Below, in pieces: positions 8,058 to 16,494 of a stretch of 34,172 nucleotides of DNA. The position numbers and the translations under genes were made by a program. Numbering within the stretch: the first letter of the stretch is position 1; each line of letters opens with the position of its first letter. The stretch lies in the NCBI GenBank assembly GCA_022843805.1, contig JALHMY010000103.1:1-34172 (forward strand). Direction: 5' to 3'. This DNA is from Fuerstiella sp. Its GTDB lineage: Bacteria > Planctomycetota > Planctomycetia > Planctomycetales > Planctomycetaceae. The notes beneath the pieces are model-generated. The model ran no database searches, was not told the origin of the DNA, and worked only from the letters and a program-made list of their open reading frames with translations.

Positions 8058-9302
8058 ATGAATCAGCAAACGCTGACGCGAGAGATCGGAGTTTTCGGCG
8101 CAACGATGATGGGACTTGGTTCAATCATCGGCACCGGAGTCTTTGTGACAATTGGTACTGCTGCTGGAATTGCTGGTTCAGCAGTTTTGCTGGCCATCAG
8201 CATTGCCGCTATGGTAGCGGTCTGCAATGCGCTCAGCAGCGCGCAGCTGGCCGCCTGCCATCCGGTGAGCGGAGGTACTTATGAATATGGGTATCGATTT
8301 TTGAATCCATGGATGGGATTTTCTGCAGGCTGGCTGTTTCTTCTCGCAAAGTCGGCGTCAGGTGCAACTGCCGCACTGGGGTTTTCGGGATACCTTATCA
8401 ATCTGACGGGCATGGAGCCGTCATGGCAAAAGCCGATTGCAGCAGCGACCGTCATTTCTCTGACAACGATCGTCATCAGCGGAATACGATTGTCGAGTCG
8501 AGTCAATACAGTGATTGTTGGCATCACTCTGTGTTCGCTGGCTGCTTTTGTCATTGGCGGACTGCCGGAACTTCGCATTGAAAAACTAACCGAACAGTTT
8601 GATCCATCGTCGCTGGCGCATGCGACTGCGCTATTCTTTGTTGCTTACACCGGATACGGGCGTATTGCGACGCTGGGTGAAGAAGTCCGTGATCCGCGGC
8701 GAACAATTCCTCGAGCGATTATTGCCACGTTACTTGTTTCCATGTTTCTCTATGCCTCTGTAGCGATTATCGCTGTTGGCACCGCGGGAGCAGCGGAGCT
8801 TGCAAGTGTCACCCAGCAGCGTTCTGCTCCTCTTGAAACCGTTGCCAGAGAATTTCGATTACCTGTAGCCGGAATTGTTGCCGTCGGGGCCATGACCGCC
8901 ATGCTGGGAGTTTTGCTGAACCTTCTGCTTGGCCTCTCACGCGTTCTGCTGGCGATGGGTCGGCGAGGCGATATGCCACGAGGCACTCAGAATATCAGAA
9001 TTTCGGTGCTGACTTGTGGCGCCGTGACGTTGCTGCTTGCGATCACTGGCAGCGTCAAAACCACATGGTCGTTCAGCGCATTTACCGTTTTGATCTATTA
9101 TTCTGTGACCAATGCGGCTGCACTAAAACTTCCGCCTGACGCTCGGCTCTATCCCCGATTTCTTGCCTGGGGCGGACTGATCGCCTGTGTTTTTCTGGCT
9201 TTCTCCCTCGAGCAGAACATCTGGCTGCCCGGAATCGGCGCTCTGGTCATTGGTCTGCTATGGCACACACTGGCGTCCGTCCTGCGCCACCGCAGGATCT
9301 GA
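8058..9302 (+). CDS. APC-family amino acid permease
   Basis: A 414-residue integral membrane protein of the amino acid-polyamine-organocation superfamily. TM1 carries the family signature GLGSIIGTGVFVTIG, with the helix break that binds the substrate backbone. The loop motif GYGRIATLGEEVRDPRRTIPR is typical of the family. Hydrophobic segments continue to the C terminus and fit roughly 12 helices, although the protein is slightly short. The open frame reaches back to 7908, inside the preceding gene; I chose ATG 8058 because the first membrane segment begins about 10 residues later. It starts 37 bp after the fusion gene on the same strand, so co-transcription is likely, but a functional link is not evident. 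The substrate cannot be read from the sequence. Confidence 0.9.
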   Translation: MNQQTLTREIGVFGATMMGLGSIIGTGVFVTIGTAAGIAGSAVLLAISIAAMVAVCNALSSAQLAACHPVSGGTYEYGYRFLNPWMGFSAGWLFLLAKSASGATAALGFSGYLINLTGMEPSWQKPIAAATVISLTTIVISGIRLSSRVNTVIVGITLCSLAAFVIGGLPELRIEKLTEQFDPSSLAHATALFFVAYTGYGRIATLGEEVRDPRRTIPRAIIATLLVSMFLYASVAIIAVGTAGAAELASVTQQRSAPLETVAREFRLPVAGIVAVGAMTAMLGVLLNLLLGLSRVLLAMGRRGDMPRGTQNIRISVLTCGAVTLLLAITGSVKTTWSFSAFTVLIYYSVTNAAALKLPPDARLYPRFLAWGGLIACVFLAFSLEQNIWLPGIGALVIGLLWHTLASVLRHRRI

Positions 9303-9729
9303 CACGCCTGTCGGAGCACCACTCAACTGGCGGTGAGTTTAAGTGTGGCTCGCCGACGACTCTCTGATACGTAAGGCTGGGTGCCCAAAGGCACTATGGA
9401 CCCATTAGAGTTATTAAGTATTCGTTGTGAAACCCGTCCCGCGTTAAGTCATCAATCGTCCCATCCCGTTACTGACTGATATGCAGTTCATTTGTCGTTC
9501 AACCGGAATCTGCCTGGGGGCGCAGCGGTACCAATTACCTAAACAGCAAACCGGGAAAATTCGGCTCCGCCCGGTATGAATTGGGGATGCACGGGTCCTT
9601 TTTAAGTCAGTTACTCAGGGATGTTTCGATAATGCATCATCTGATGCAGCTCAAGATCCCCGCTTTGTCGTCGAAAACTGTATCACGGATGAGATGCATT
9701 CGTTATGAATTCTCTGAGGAGTCAGGAAC
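9303..9729. other. intergenic region between permease and small ORF
   Basis: No gene is seen. Just after the permease stop, 9308-9356 can form a loose imperfect hairpin (GTCGGAGC...GCTCGCCGAC) that might end transcription. Nearer the next gene there is a 16-bp palindrome (9633-9648) and a GAGGAG ribosome site before 9730. Confidence 0.5.
9633..9648. promoter_or_regulatory. 16-bp palindrome, possible operator
   Basis: TGCATCA and TGATGCA are perfect inverted arms around TC, about 80 bp before the small ORF at 9730. The length and symmetry fit a dimeric repressor site. No regulator is identified, so this is a candidate only. Confidence 0.35.
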
Positions 9730-10029
9730 ATGCTGAACCTGCCGGCTTCGTTAAAATGCGTGTCACTCCTGTTCGTTGCCAGTACTCTGGCCGCGGGCAT
9801 TTATGTGAAAAACCAGTCTGATCACGAGCCTTTGGTCGCTGCACGCTACCATCTGCGGAGCCATGCTTCGGCTGCCTCAAATCGAACAGGTGGTTTCAGC
9901 GGACGCAGCATTCAGCGTGAAAGGAATGGTCGATCCGTTCCAGCCGGATTTGATATCCCCGACAATCAGCTGAATCGCAATCCCCGATCGATGATTGCCA
10001 TCAGGCCCGGAACACGGGTGCGTTCGTGA
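9730..10029 (+). CDS. small putative secreted protein, unknown function
   Basis: A 99-residue reading frame preceded by a GAGGAG about 8 nt before the ATG. The N terminus (LKCVSLLFVASTLAAGIYV) looks like a signal peptide or anchor. The rest is basic and rich in Arg, Ser and Asn, with no recognisable domain. I do not recognise the family. It stands alone, and the following gene is on the opposite strand. Support comes from the ribosome site and hydrophobic start; the lack of any conserved motif keeps confidence moderate. Confidence 0.45.
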   Translation: MLNLPASLKCVSLLFVASTLAAGIYVKNQSDHEPLVAARYHLRSHASAASNRTGGFSGRSIQRERNGRSVPAGFDIPDNQLNRNPRSMIAIRPGTRVRS

Positions 10030-10154
10030 TGCTGGTTGTCTGAGAAATCCCGGTTTGTAAATTTGCAGAACAACTCGTTGACGCCCACCTGCTGACGCTG
10101 CAGTGATCAGGCTCTCTGCATTGATTTCTGATTCCAGCGGCAGCAGGCTCTTTT

Positions 10155-10214
10155 AACTACGCCAACTCGTTCAACTACGCCAACTCGTTCAACTACGCCA
10201 ACTCTTTCAACTAC
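10155..10214. repeat. 18-bp tandem repeat over the DUF1501 stop codon
   Basis: The unit AACTACGCCAACTCGTTC occurs at 10155, 10173 and 10191, with a partial fourth unit at 10209. Read on the minus strand, each unit carries GTAGTT, so the TAG stop of the DUF1501 gene (10211-10213) is repeated in frame every 18 nt. Confidence 0.8.
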
Positions 10215-11644
10215 GACATTATGCCGTCGACGACATGGCCATGCACGTCGGTCAGGCGACGCTGCACTCCATTGTGGTAATACGTTAATCGCGTATGGTC
10301 CAGCCCCAGCAGATGCAGAATGGTGGCATGGAAGTCGTAGATGGTTACCGGGTTCTCGACAGCGAAATAGCCGACTTCATCCGATGCTCCAAAGACAATT
10401 CCTTTTTTGACACCGGCTCCTGCAAGAAAACAGCTGAACGCGTCGGGGTGATGATCCCGCCCCGGACTGTCGATTCCCTGTGTGGCCGGACCGCGGCCGA
10501 ATTCCGTGCACCAGACAACGAGCGTATCGTCCAGCATTCCCCGCTGCTTCAGATCCTGAATCAATGCAGCCACAGGCCGGTCCATGGTTGCCGCCATCTT
10601 GCCATGATTCTCCACAACGGATTCATGTGCATCCCAGTTATTTCGAGGCTGGCCAAATGCTCCGCCGCTGAATAGCTGAACAAATCTAACACCGTTTTCC
10701 AGCAGTCGGCGGGCCATCAGACAATTCCGCCCGAGTCCTGCGGAACGAGAATCATTCAGGCCATAGGCATCCTGAGTGGCTGCGGTTTCCTGACTAATAT
10801 CAGTCACTTCCGGCACGGTTGTCTGCATCTTCGCAGCAAGTTCGTAAGATCGAATTCGTGCAGACAGAACACTGTCGCCCGGATGACGACTGGCATAGTC
10901 GGTGTTGATTTGCTGAAGCAGTGACAGACTGGCAGAGCGAGCCGTCTGCGAAATGCCGTCCGGAGTTCGCAGATCCTCAATCGGTTCACTGCCCGTCTGA
11001 GTTCGGAATGCCACGCCCTGAAATGCGGCCGGGAGAAACCCGGCCGTCCAGTTAATTGAACCGCCAGCCGGCATTCCCGCCGGGTCAGGAAGCACGACGA
11101 AGGTTGGCAGGCTGTCGTTCATCGTTCCCAGACCGTAGCTTAACCAGGCACCCATGCACGGGTAGCCGTTCAGTGTAAAGCCGGAGTTCATATGAAAAGT
11201 GGCGGGGGTGTGATTGTTGGACTTTGCCACCATGGATCGAATGATGGCCATGTCGTCAGCACATCCTGCCAGTGCCGGTAACAGATCACTGACCCACGCA
11301 CCGCTTTGTCCATGCTGAGCAAACTGGAACGGACTTTTCATCAGGCGGCCTGGCTGGCCGAAAAATCCTTTGTTTTCCCCTTTATTGTCCAGCGTTTTGC
11401 CGTGAAGTCGTTCCAGTTCCGGCTTGTAGTCAAACGTGTCGATATGGCTGACACCGCCGCCGCAAAAAATCTGAACGATCCGGCTGGCACGCGGCGCAAA
11501 ATGTGGCCGAATGGCGGAACTTACGGTTGTTGAACCGTCAGCTCCTGCGTCCTGATGCAGCATCCAGGCGAGTGCAATACCACCAAGGCCAGCACTGCCG
11601 AGGTTAAGACCGCTGTGGGTCAGGAATTCTCGTCGAGTATTCAT
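10211..11644 (-). CDS. DUF1501 domain protein, Tat-exported
   Basis: A 477-residue protein. It starts with a twin-arginine signal (NTRREFLTHSGLNLG) and continues as a DUF1501 domain, a fold related to sulfatases and alkaline phosphatases. Typical blocks are QIFCGGGVSHIDTFDYKPEL, NHTPATFHMNSGF, LVVWCTEFGRGP and the C-terminal GRDHHPDAFSCFLAGAG and TIYDFHATILHLLGLDH. The biochemical function of the family is not established. It almost always sits beside a PSCyt1/DUF1549/DUF1553 protein, as here: that gene ends 9 bp upstream, so the two form an operon. They are thought to act together at the cell surface, possibly on sulfated polysaccharide, which is inference. The length is normal. Confidence 0.93.
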   Translation of the reverse strand: MNTRREFLTHSGLNLGSAGLGGIALAWMLHQDAGADGSTTVSSAIRPHFAPRASRIVQIFCGGGVSHIDTFDYKPELERLHGKTLDNKGENKGFFGQPGRLMKSPFQFAQHGQSGAWVSDLLPALAGCADDMAIIRSMVAKSNNHTPATFHMNSGFTLNGYPCMGAWLSYGLGTMNDSLPTFVVLPDPAGMPAGGSINWTAGFLPAAFQGVAFRTQTGSEPIEDLRTPDGISQTARSASLSLLQQINTDYASRHPGDSVLSARIRSYELAAKMQTTVPEVTDISQETAATQDAYGLNDSRSAGLGRNCLMARRLLENGVRFVQLFSGGAFGQPRNNWDAHESVVENHGKMAATMDRPVAALIQDLKQRGMLDDTLVVWCTEFGRGPATQGIDSPGRDHHPDAFSCFLAGAGVKKGIVFGASDEVGYFAVENPVTIYDFHATILHLLGLDHTRLTYYHNGVQRRLTDVHGHVVDGIMS

Positions 11645-11653
11645 GTTCGCCCG

Positions 11654-14600
11654 CTAATGGATGTAAAGAAATTCGGTGGCATTCAAAAGCGTCCAGCAGA
11701 GTTGCTGCAGCCCATGCTCTCTGACAAGTCGTGTTCCGGCTTCAAGTTCTTCCGCAGCAGGATCACGTCCGAAGCATATCTGCCATGCTCGGCGCATGCC
11801 TGCGGATTCGCGATCAGTGTCGGGCAGCTCCGCAGCCACTCGTTGAGCAAGATGTTCTGACTGGCGCTGGACAAAGGAATTGTTCATCAGTGCCAGTGCG
11901 GCCAGCGGGGTTGTTGTCACCCGGCGAGCCGGCGTTTTGATCGACGGGTCCGGACAATCCAGCGCGTCCATCATGGAACTCTTGCCGCTGTTGATGTTTG
12001 CCCGATAAATTGATCGCCGATTGAATTCCGGTCCTGTCAGGTCTTTTGGCTGATAAAAATCGGAATTGAAGCTGGTAACGAGAAACGGCTTGAAGCTGGG
12101 ACCACCCATCTGAGCATTCAACTGTCCGGACACAGCCAGCATCGCATCGCGAACAATTTCTCCTTCCAGTCTCCGCGGAGTAAATCGCCACAGCAGTGTG
12201 TTGTCAGTGTCCACGGCGGCAGCCTGTTCATTGTACGCGGATGATTGCTGCCATGTGGCAGACATCAGAATGAGTTTTTGGATATGCCTGATCGACCACG
12301 GAGATGGACCTTCGGTGAACTCGGCGGCCAGCCAGTCCAGCAGTTCCGGATGAGTGGGTCTGGCACCGTTGAATCCGAAATCATTCGGCGTTTCGACGAT
12401 CCCGCGACCGAAATGATGATGCCACAGGCGATTCACCAGCACACGAGATGTCAAAGGATGTTCTGGATGGGCCAGCCATTGCGCCAGCTGCTGCCGACGG
12501 GCGGCTTCCGGAGCATCAGCCGTTAATCCCAGGTCACCTGAAGGTGATCGAATCACTGACAGCCCCGCCGGAACAGCAACCTCCGCCGGCGAATTTACAT
12601 CACCGCGGACCAGCCGGAAAGTGGGCGCCGGCTGCTGCCGTATTCCACAATACGAAATCGGTGGCTGTGACAGTGAGACGGTTTGCCGCTGAAGTTCGCG
12701 AAGTGTGTCCCTCTGCGAGAAATACTTCTGACGCTGCTCGTCGGACATGGCTGCCAGCATTTGTTCGTTCGTTACGACCACGCCGCCATCCGGCCCGGCA
12801 TTGAAGGAGTCAGCAATTTCATCATCGGTCAGAACTTTGTCATAGAGCGAAGCCGACTCAATCTCAGCGTTCAGGAATCCGTTTCCTGCGCCGAGGTGCC
12901 GCAGTCCCAGCAGCACATGAGATTTGCCCGCTTCATAGCTTTGCAGTGAACCTTTGGTATAGCGGCTGCCCCAGGGCCGTCCATTGCGATAGACGGCGAT
13001 GGAGTGATCGCTGCGGTAGACGATCGCCATATGAATGAGTTCGCCTGGTGCCGATGTTTCCTGTGCCGCCGACAGATCCTGCGTTCGCTGAAATCCGGTC
13101 GACCCGGCAATCCAGCAGCCCGGCTCACGTTCTGCAAAAACTATCGCATCAAACCGAACTCCATTGTCGGACTCGAGCGTAATCACGCCTCCTCCACCCT
13201 GTTGCAGAGTTGGCAGAGCGACCCATGCTTCGAGTGTTTTCTCAGAGATACCGGAGTTCAATGGGGCGGTTCGCAGGTACTGCCCGTTTCCGCTGACAAT
13301 CAGCCGTCCGTCACGAACGCTGGCGCCGCCGGTGAGCTCGCCGTGCAGTGCCCCCACCACATCTGCTGCATCCTTCTGAAATGTCCAGCGGGCGAGCGGC
13401 GCCGGGGGATATCTTCGAGCCGGCGAAAGGGATGCCGGATCCGGAGTTGCATCGGGAGAGGCACTGAGTTTTTCTGCAGCAGCCGTTCGAGCGACCTGCT
13501 CCATCTCTTTGAGCTGTTCCTGCAAATCGGCATTTTGCTGGCGGAGGGCCGTTAGCCTGGATTCCCGTGATTGACGATCTGATTCCGATTCGACCGCACG
13601 CTCACCATGTCGGACACCTTCAAAAACTGCCTTGAAGCGATAATAGTCTTCCTGTGAGACAGGATCGAATTTGTGAGAATGACAGCGAGCACAGTTGATG
13701 GTCACGCCCAGAAACGTCTGTCCAACAACACTCACCAGATCCTCAAGCTCTTCTTCGCGAGTAATCTTCTTTTGAGTGACATTCGCCTGAGCATTTCCAG
13801 CCTGATCCCATGGACCACAAACCAGAAGGCTGGTGGCGATCATGCCTTCAGCACTGGCTGCCTGATCGGGATGGGAGAAGTTCTGTACGTCGCCAGCAAT
13901 CTGTTCCTGAACAAAAATGTTGTAGGGCTTATCGCTGTTGAAAGCATTGATGACGTAATCACGATAGTGCCATGCATTGGGACGGAATCGATCGTATTCA
14001 AAACCCTGGCTTTCCGTGTAACGAGCGACATCCAGCCAGTGGCGTGCCCAGCGTTCGCCATAATGCGGGGAATCAAGAAGCTGATCGATCAGTTTCTCAA
14101 TCGCATTCGGAGAGTCATCGGCCACAAAGCGGCTGATTTCCTCCGGTGAAGGCGGAAGCCCCGTCACATCAAAATACAGACGGCGAATTAGCTCTCGCCG
14201 ATTGGCCGGGCTGGCGAGCGTCATACCTCGCTCTTCCAGTTTCGCCAGCACAAATGCGTCGATCGGATTTTTCACCCGCTCTGATTGTTTGACCACGGGA
14301 ACGTGCGGACGCACAACAGGTTTCAGCGACCACCAGTCCGCTCCGGCTCGCGAGCTGGTTGTGTAGGCGAACGGGTCGATGGTTTCGGACTGGCCCCACT
14401 GAGCGCCACTGTCAATCCATTTCCGGAACAGTAATTTCTCGTCAGCGGACAGTGGCTTTTTGGGCGGCATTTGATCGCTTTCGATCTGTTGCCACAGGAG
14501 GCTTTCACTGGGATTACCCGGGACAATAATGGGTTGTTCGTGTTTCAGGACTTTGGCCCGTGAGCTGAGATCGAGATCCCCTTTGAGGTCGGTGGAGTTG

Positions 14601-14764
14601 TGGCATTCCAGGCAGCGAGCTGCGATCAGCGGGGCGACAGATTTGTCGAAATCAGGACGGCCAGTTGCGGATTCATCCGAGGCAGCGGAACTTCCGGGCG
14701 CGAACGCATTCAGAAATACTGCAAGATGGAGCACACATGGCACCAGTTTCATCATACCTGTCAT
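11654..14764 (-). CDS. PSCyt1 / DUF1549 / LamG / DUF1553 protein
   Basis: A 1036-residue exported protein, first gene of a two-gene operon with the DUF1501 gene. A signal peptide is followed by a planctomycete cytochrome-like domain with CLECH (C51, C54, H55). DUF1549 covers about residues 165-370 and ends with a second heme-type motif, CARCH (C358, C361, H362), in NCARCHSHKFDP. Next come a coiled-coil-like Gln/Glu-rich segment, a LamG domain (about 450-650, VGALHGELTGG to YDKVLTDDEI) and DUF1553 (about 720-1000, LVNRLWHHHFGRGIVETPNDFG, RRLEGEIVRDAMLAVSG). GGGAG lies about 10 nt before the ATG. The role is probably electron transfer or carbohydrate binding at the envelope; no substrate is known. 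It is divergent from the PAS-LuxR regulator. Confidence 0.93.
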   Translation of the reverse strand: MTGMMKLVPCVLHLAVFLNAFAPGSSAASDESATGRPDFDKSVAPLIAARCLECHNSTDLKGDLDLSSRAKVLKHEQPIIVPGNPSESLLWQQIESDQMPPKKPLSADEKLLFRKWIDSGAQWGQSETIDPFAYTTSSRAGADWWSLKPVVRPHVPVVKQSERVKNPIDAFVLAKLEERGMTLASPANRRELIRRLYFDVTGLPPSPEEISRFVADDSPNAIEKLIDQLLDSPHYGERWARHWLDVARYTESQGFEYDRFRPNAWHYRDYVINAFNSDKPYNIFVQEQIAGDVQNFSHPDQAASAEGMIATSLLVCGPWDQAGNAQANVTQKKITREEELEDLVSVVGQTFLGVTINCARCHSHKFDPVSQEDYYRFKAVFEGVRHGERAVESESDRQSRESRLTALRQQNADLQEQLKEMEQVARTAAAEKLSASPDATPDPASLSPARRYPPAPLARWTFQKDAADVVGALHGELTGGASVRDGRLIVSGNGQYLRTAPLNSGISEKTLEAWVALPTLQQGGGGVITLESDNGVRFDAIVFAEREPGCWIAGSTGFQRTQDLSAAQETSAPGELIHMAIVYRSDHSIAVYRNGRPWGSRYTKGSLQSYEAGKSHVLLGLRHLGAGNGFLNAEIESASLYDKVLTDDEIADSFNAGPDGGVVVTNEQMLAAMSDEQRQKYFSQRDTLRELQRQTVSLSQPPISYCGIRQQPAPTFRLVRGDVNSPAEVAVPAGLSVIRSPSGDLGLTADAPEAARRQQLAQWLAHPEHPLTSRVLVNRLWHHHFGRGIVETPNDFGFNGARPTHPELLDWLAAEFTEGPSPWSIRHIQKLILMSATWQQSSAYNEQAAAVDTDNTLLWRFTPRRLEGEIVRDAMLAVSGQLNAQMGGPSFKPFLVTSFNSDFYQPKDLTGPEFNRRSIYRANINSGKSSMMDALDCPDPSIKTPARRVTTTPLAALALMNNSFVQRQSEHLAQRVAAELPDTDRESAGMRRAWQICFGRDPAAEELEAGTRLVREHGLQQLCWTLLNATEFLYIH

Positions 14765-14802
14765 GACCGGATTCTCCCGCAGATGCTGTCAATACTGCGA
14801 AA

Positions 14803-14808
14803 ATTATA
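14803..14808 (-). promoter_or_regulatory. candidate -10 element for the DUF1553/DUF1501 operon
   Basis: The minus strand reads TATAAT here in an AT-rich patch, 38 nt before the ATG at 14764. The hexamer 17 nt further upstream is a poor match to TTGACA, so an activator might be needed. This is a candidate from sequence only. Confidence 0.4.
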
Positions 14809-15018
14809 ACAAATTTCCCGTCCTGCGTCTGTGCTGGTGCAGGGAAAACAGCGAGACGGGCAATATGGTGTTTCCGTGTTGCTCACACACCTTAGGCCAC
14901 TGTAAACTACCGCCAAAATAATATTCTGGTGTGATCTGCTCAAAGCTGACCAGGCATACGGCGTTCGCTTCAGGACCCGCCGACATTATCTGACACCCTT
15001 GTTTTGGCCCCGTTCTTC

Positions 15019-15687
15019 ATGACGAACGAATTTTGGACGCTTCTGAAAAGTCAGCCAGGAGTTGGGATCCTGATTATCGATGAGGATGGCCTCGTTTTGT
15101 ACTGCAATAAGCAGGCTCAGAAAATTTATTACGGTGATAATTTTAACCCGGTGGGAAAGACCATTGAGGATATCGAAGGACCGGATTTCGCTGCCGAGCG
15201 AATGCCAGTAATTCGGCAGGTCATTGCGACAGGCCAGCCGGTGATGCTTCGCCATGTTCGGGGTGGCAAGTGGACAGAAGCCATGATCTGGCCCATGGAG
15301 CCAGTTCCGGAAAGAAAACCACGAATCATTTCCGTGACGCGACAGGGTTGCGACGTCGTGGAACCGGGAGTTGAATATCGCGTCGTGGATTCGCAGCTGA
15401 TCGACCTTGGCCCGCTGGATGTACTGACACACCGTGAACTGGAAGTCTTCACTCTGGTTGGTCATGGAATGCCGCTAAAGGCGATCGCCAGAGAAATGGG
15501 AGTCGCTCAACGCACCGTGGAACGCTATCGCTCGGATATCTCCCGCAAGCTGGGTATCTCATCCATTGCGGAAATTGCTCGAATGGTTCAGACGGCCGGG
15601 CTTGAGATTCCTCATGCGGATATGCCGAGGTTGAATCGCTGGCGGGGTGAATCGAACCAGGAAGAACATTTAGACCGATCCACGTAA
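15019..15687 (+). CDS. PAS-LuxR transcriptional regulator
   Basis: A 222-residue regulator. Residues of about 5-125 form a PAS-like sensor domain (GVGILIIDEDGLVLYCNKQAQ, VGKTIEDIEG). About 135-195 is a LuxR/FixJ-type helix-turn-helix (LTHRELEVFTLVGHGMPLKA, then VAQRTVERYRSDISRKLGI), in which the recognition helix carries RTVERYRS. No transmembrane segment or receiver domain is present, so it should be a cytoplasmic one-component sensor and DNA-binding protein. An upstream TTG at 15004 is in frame, but ATG 15019 fits the PAS start; neither has a clear ribosome site. It is divergent from the DUF1549/DUF1553 operon, which is a plausible target, and is followed after 105 bp by a second LuxR-type gene. 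Confidence 0.85.
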   Translation: MTNEFWTLLKSQPGVGILIIDEDGLVLYCNKQAQKIYYGDNFNPVGKTIEDIEGPDFAAERMPVIRQVIATGQPVMLRHVRGGKWTEAMIWPMEPVPERKPRIISVTRQGCDVVEPGVEYRVVDSQLIDLGPLDVLTHRELEVFTLVGHGMPLKAIAREMGVAQRTVERYRSDISRKLGISSIAEIARMVQTAGLEIPHADMPRLNRWRGESNQEEHLDRST

Positions 15688-15792
15688 TGAAGTGCTCCGG
15701 TCTGTCGGAAACCCGCCATACGTGTTTTTGCCATTGCTACTAACATCCGCGAGCAGTGCGATCTTGATTCTCAGCGAACGGATGATCCAGTA

Positions 15793-16110
15793 ATGCCCTC
15801 AACTCTGAATTTTACTCCCTCAGGCCAGGTTTCCCCGACGAATTCCGAAACTCTTGTCGAATGCCTCAGGGAACGCCAGCGTCGTGCTGCCAGTCTGCTG
15901 AAACGGCTGAGCGTTCGGGAACGACAGGTGGTTGAAATGGTCGCTCAGGGGCTGCCCAACAAGACAGTCGCGATCAGACTGCAGTTGAGCATAAAGACGG
16001 TTGAGAAGCACCGTGGAAACAGCATGCGTAAGCTGCAGCTGCAGACAACCTGTGACCTGCACCGCTTCTGGTTCCAGCTGACCTGGGACGAAGACCTTCT
16101 GACATCCTGA
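15793..16110 (+). CDS. short LuxR-type DNA-binding protein without sensor domain
   Basis: A 105-residue protein that is almost only a LuxR/FixJ-type helix-turn-helix: LSVRERQVVEMVAQGLPNKT, then LQLSIKTVEKHRGNSMRKL, the usual recognition helix with KTVEKHR. About 40 residues precede the domain, too few for a receiver or PAS module, and the C-terminal tail is short. The HTH resembles that of FixJ-type response regulators more than that of its neighbour. It could act as a competitor or heterodimer partner of the PAS-LuxR protein encoded 105 bp upstream; that is inference. No frame upstream encodes a missing receiver, so it is not an obvious truncation. Confidence 0.82.
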   Translation: MPSTLNFTPSGQVSPTNSETLVECLRERQRRAASLLKRLSVRERQVVEMVAQGLPNKTVAIRLQLSIKTVEKHRGNSMRKLQLQTTCDLHRFWFQLTWDEDLLTS

Positions 16111-16232
16111 AGCCTGGTCAACAGATTGCCGCAGGCTCCCAAACGGCCGACACATTGATGGATCGCGATCAGCACCTGAGTGCCTGTCATCGAAATCGTC
16201 TAACGACTGTCACTGCCATGAGCGCCGGCGAG

Positions 16233-16252
16233 CGGCCGGTGTAAACCGGCCG
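16233..16252. repeat. 8-4-8 hairpin
   Basis: CGGCCGGT and ACCGGCCG form a perfect 8-bp stem around GTAA. The geometry matches the hairpin at 490-509. It lies about 120 bp after the LuxR stop in a convergent region and could help end transcription, although no T-run follows. Confidence 0.6.
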
Positions 16253-16450
16253 GTGATCTCGCCTGGATGAGATTCAGTATATCCTTCGTTCAGGCAGGGA
16301 GGCCATGGGATCGATTTTGGATTTCGTGCGGCAGATGAGCAAGCTCGGAAGTGCGGCGATTTGTATATCTCGGCACTCCTGAGCAAGGTAGAAATCGACG
16401 GGGCGATCGAGGCGGTAAATCTATGGTTTCTGCTGGCGGCACGATACAAA

Positions 16451-16494
16451 GTCCGGCTGGAAAGCCGGACGTACGTCAGCCTTTCCAGGCTGAC
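16451..16494. repeat. head-to-head pair of hairpins (REPIN-like)
   Basis: Hairpin A (16451-16470) has stem GTCCGGCT/AGCCGGAC and loop GGAA. Hairpin B (16475-16494) has stem GTCAGCCT/AGGCTGAC and loop TTCC. They abut at the palindrome ACGTACGT (16469-16476). Read on the opposite strand, A becomes GTCCGGCT-TTCC-AGCCGGAC, the same plan as B, and the flanks ACAAA and TTGT also mirror each other. The block is thus an inverted pair of one element type, like the REP doublets of proteobacteria. Confidence 0.65.

Noticed and set aside
15004-15018. TTG start extending the PAS-LuxR protein by five residues
   Set aside because: No ribosome site favours it and the ATG at 15019 directly precedes the PAS domain.
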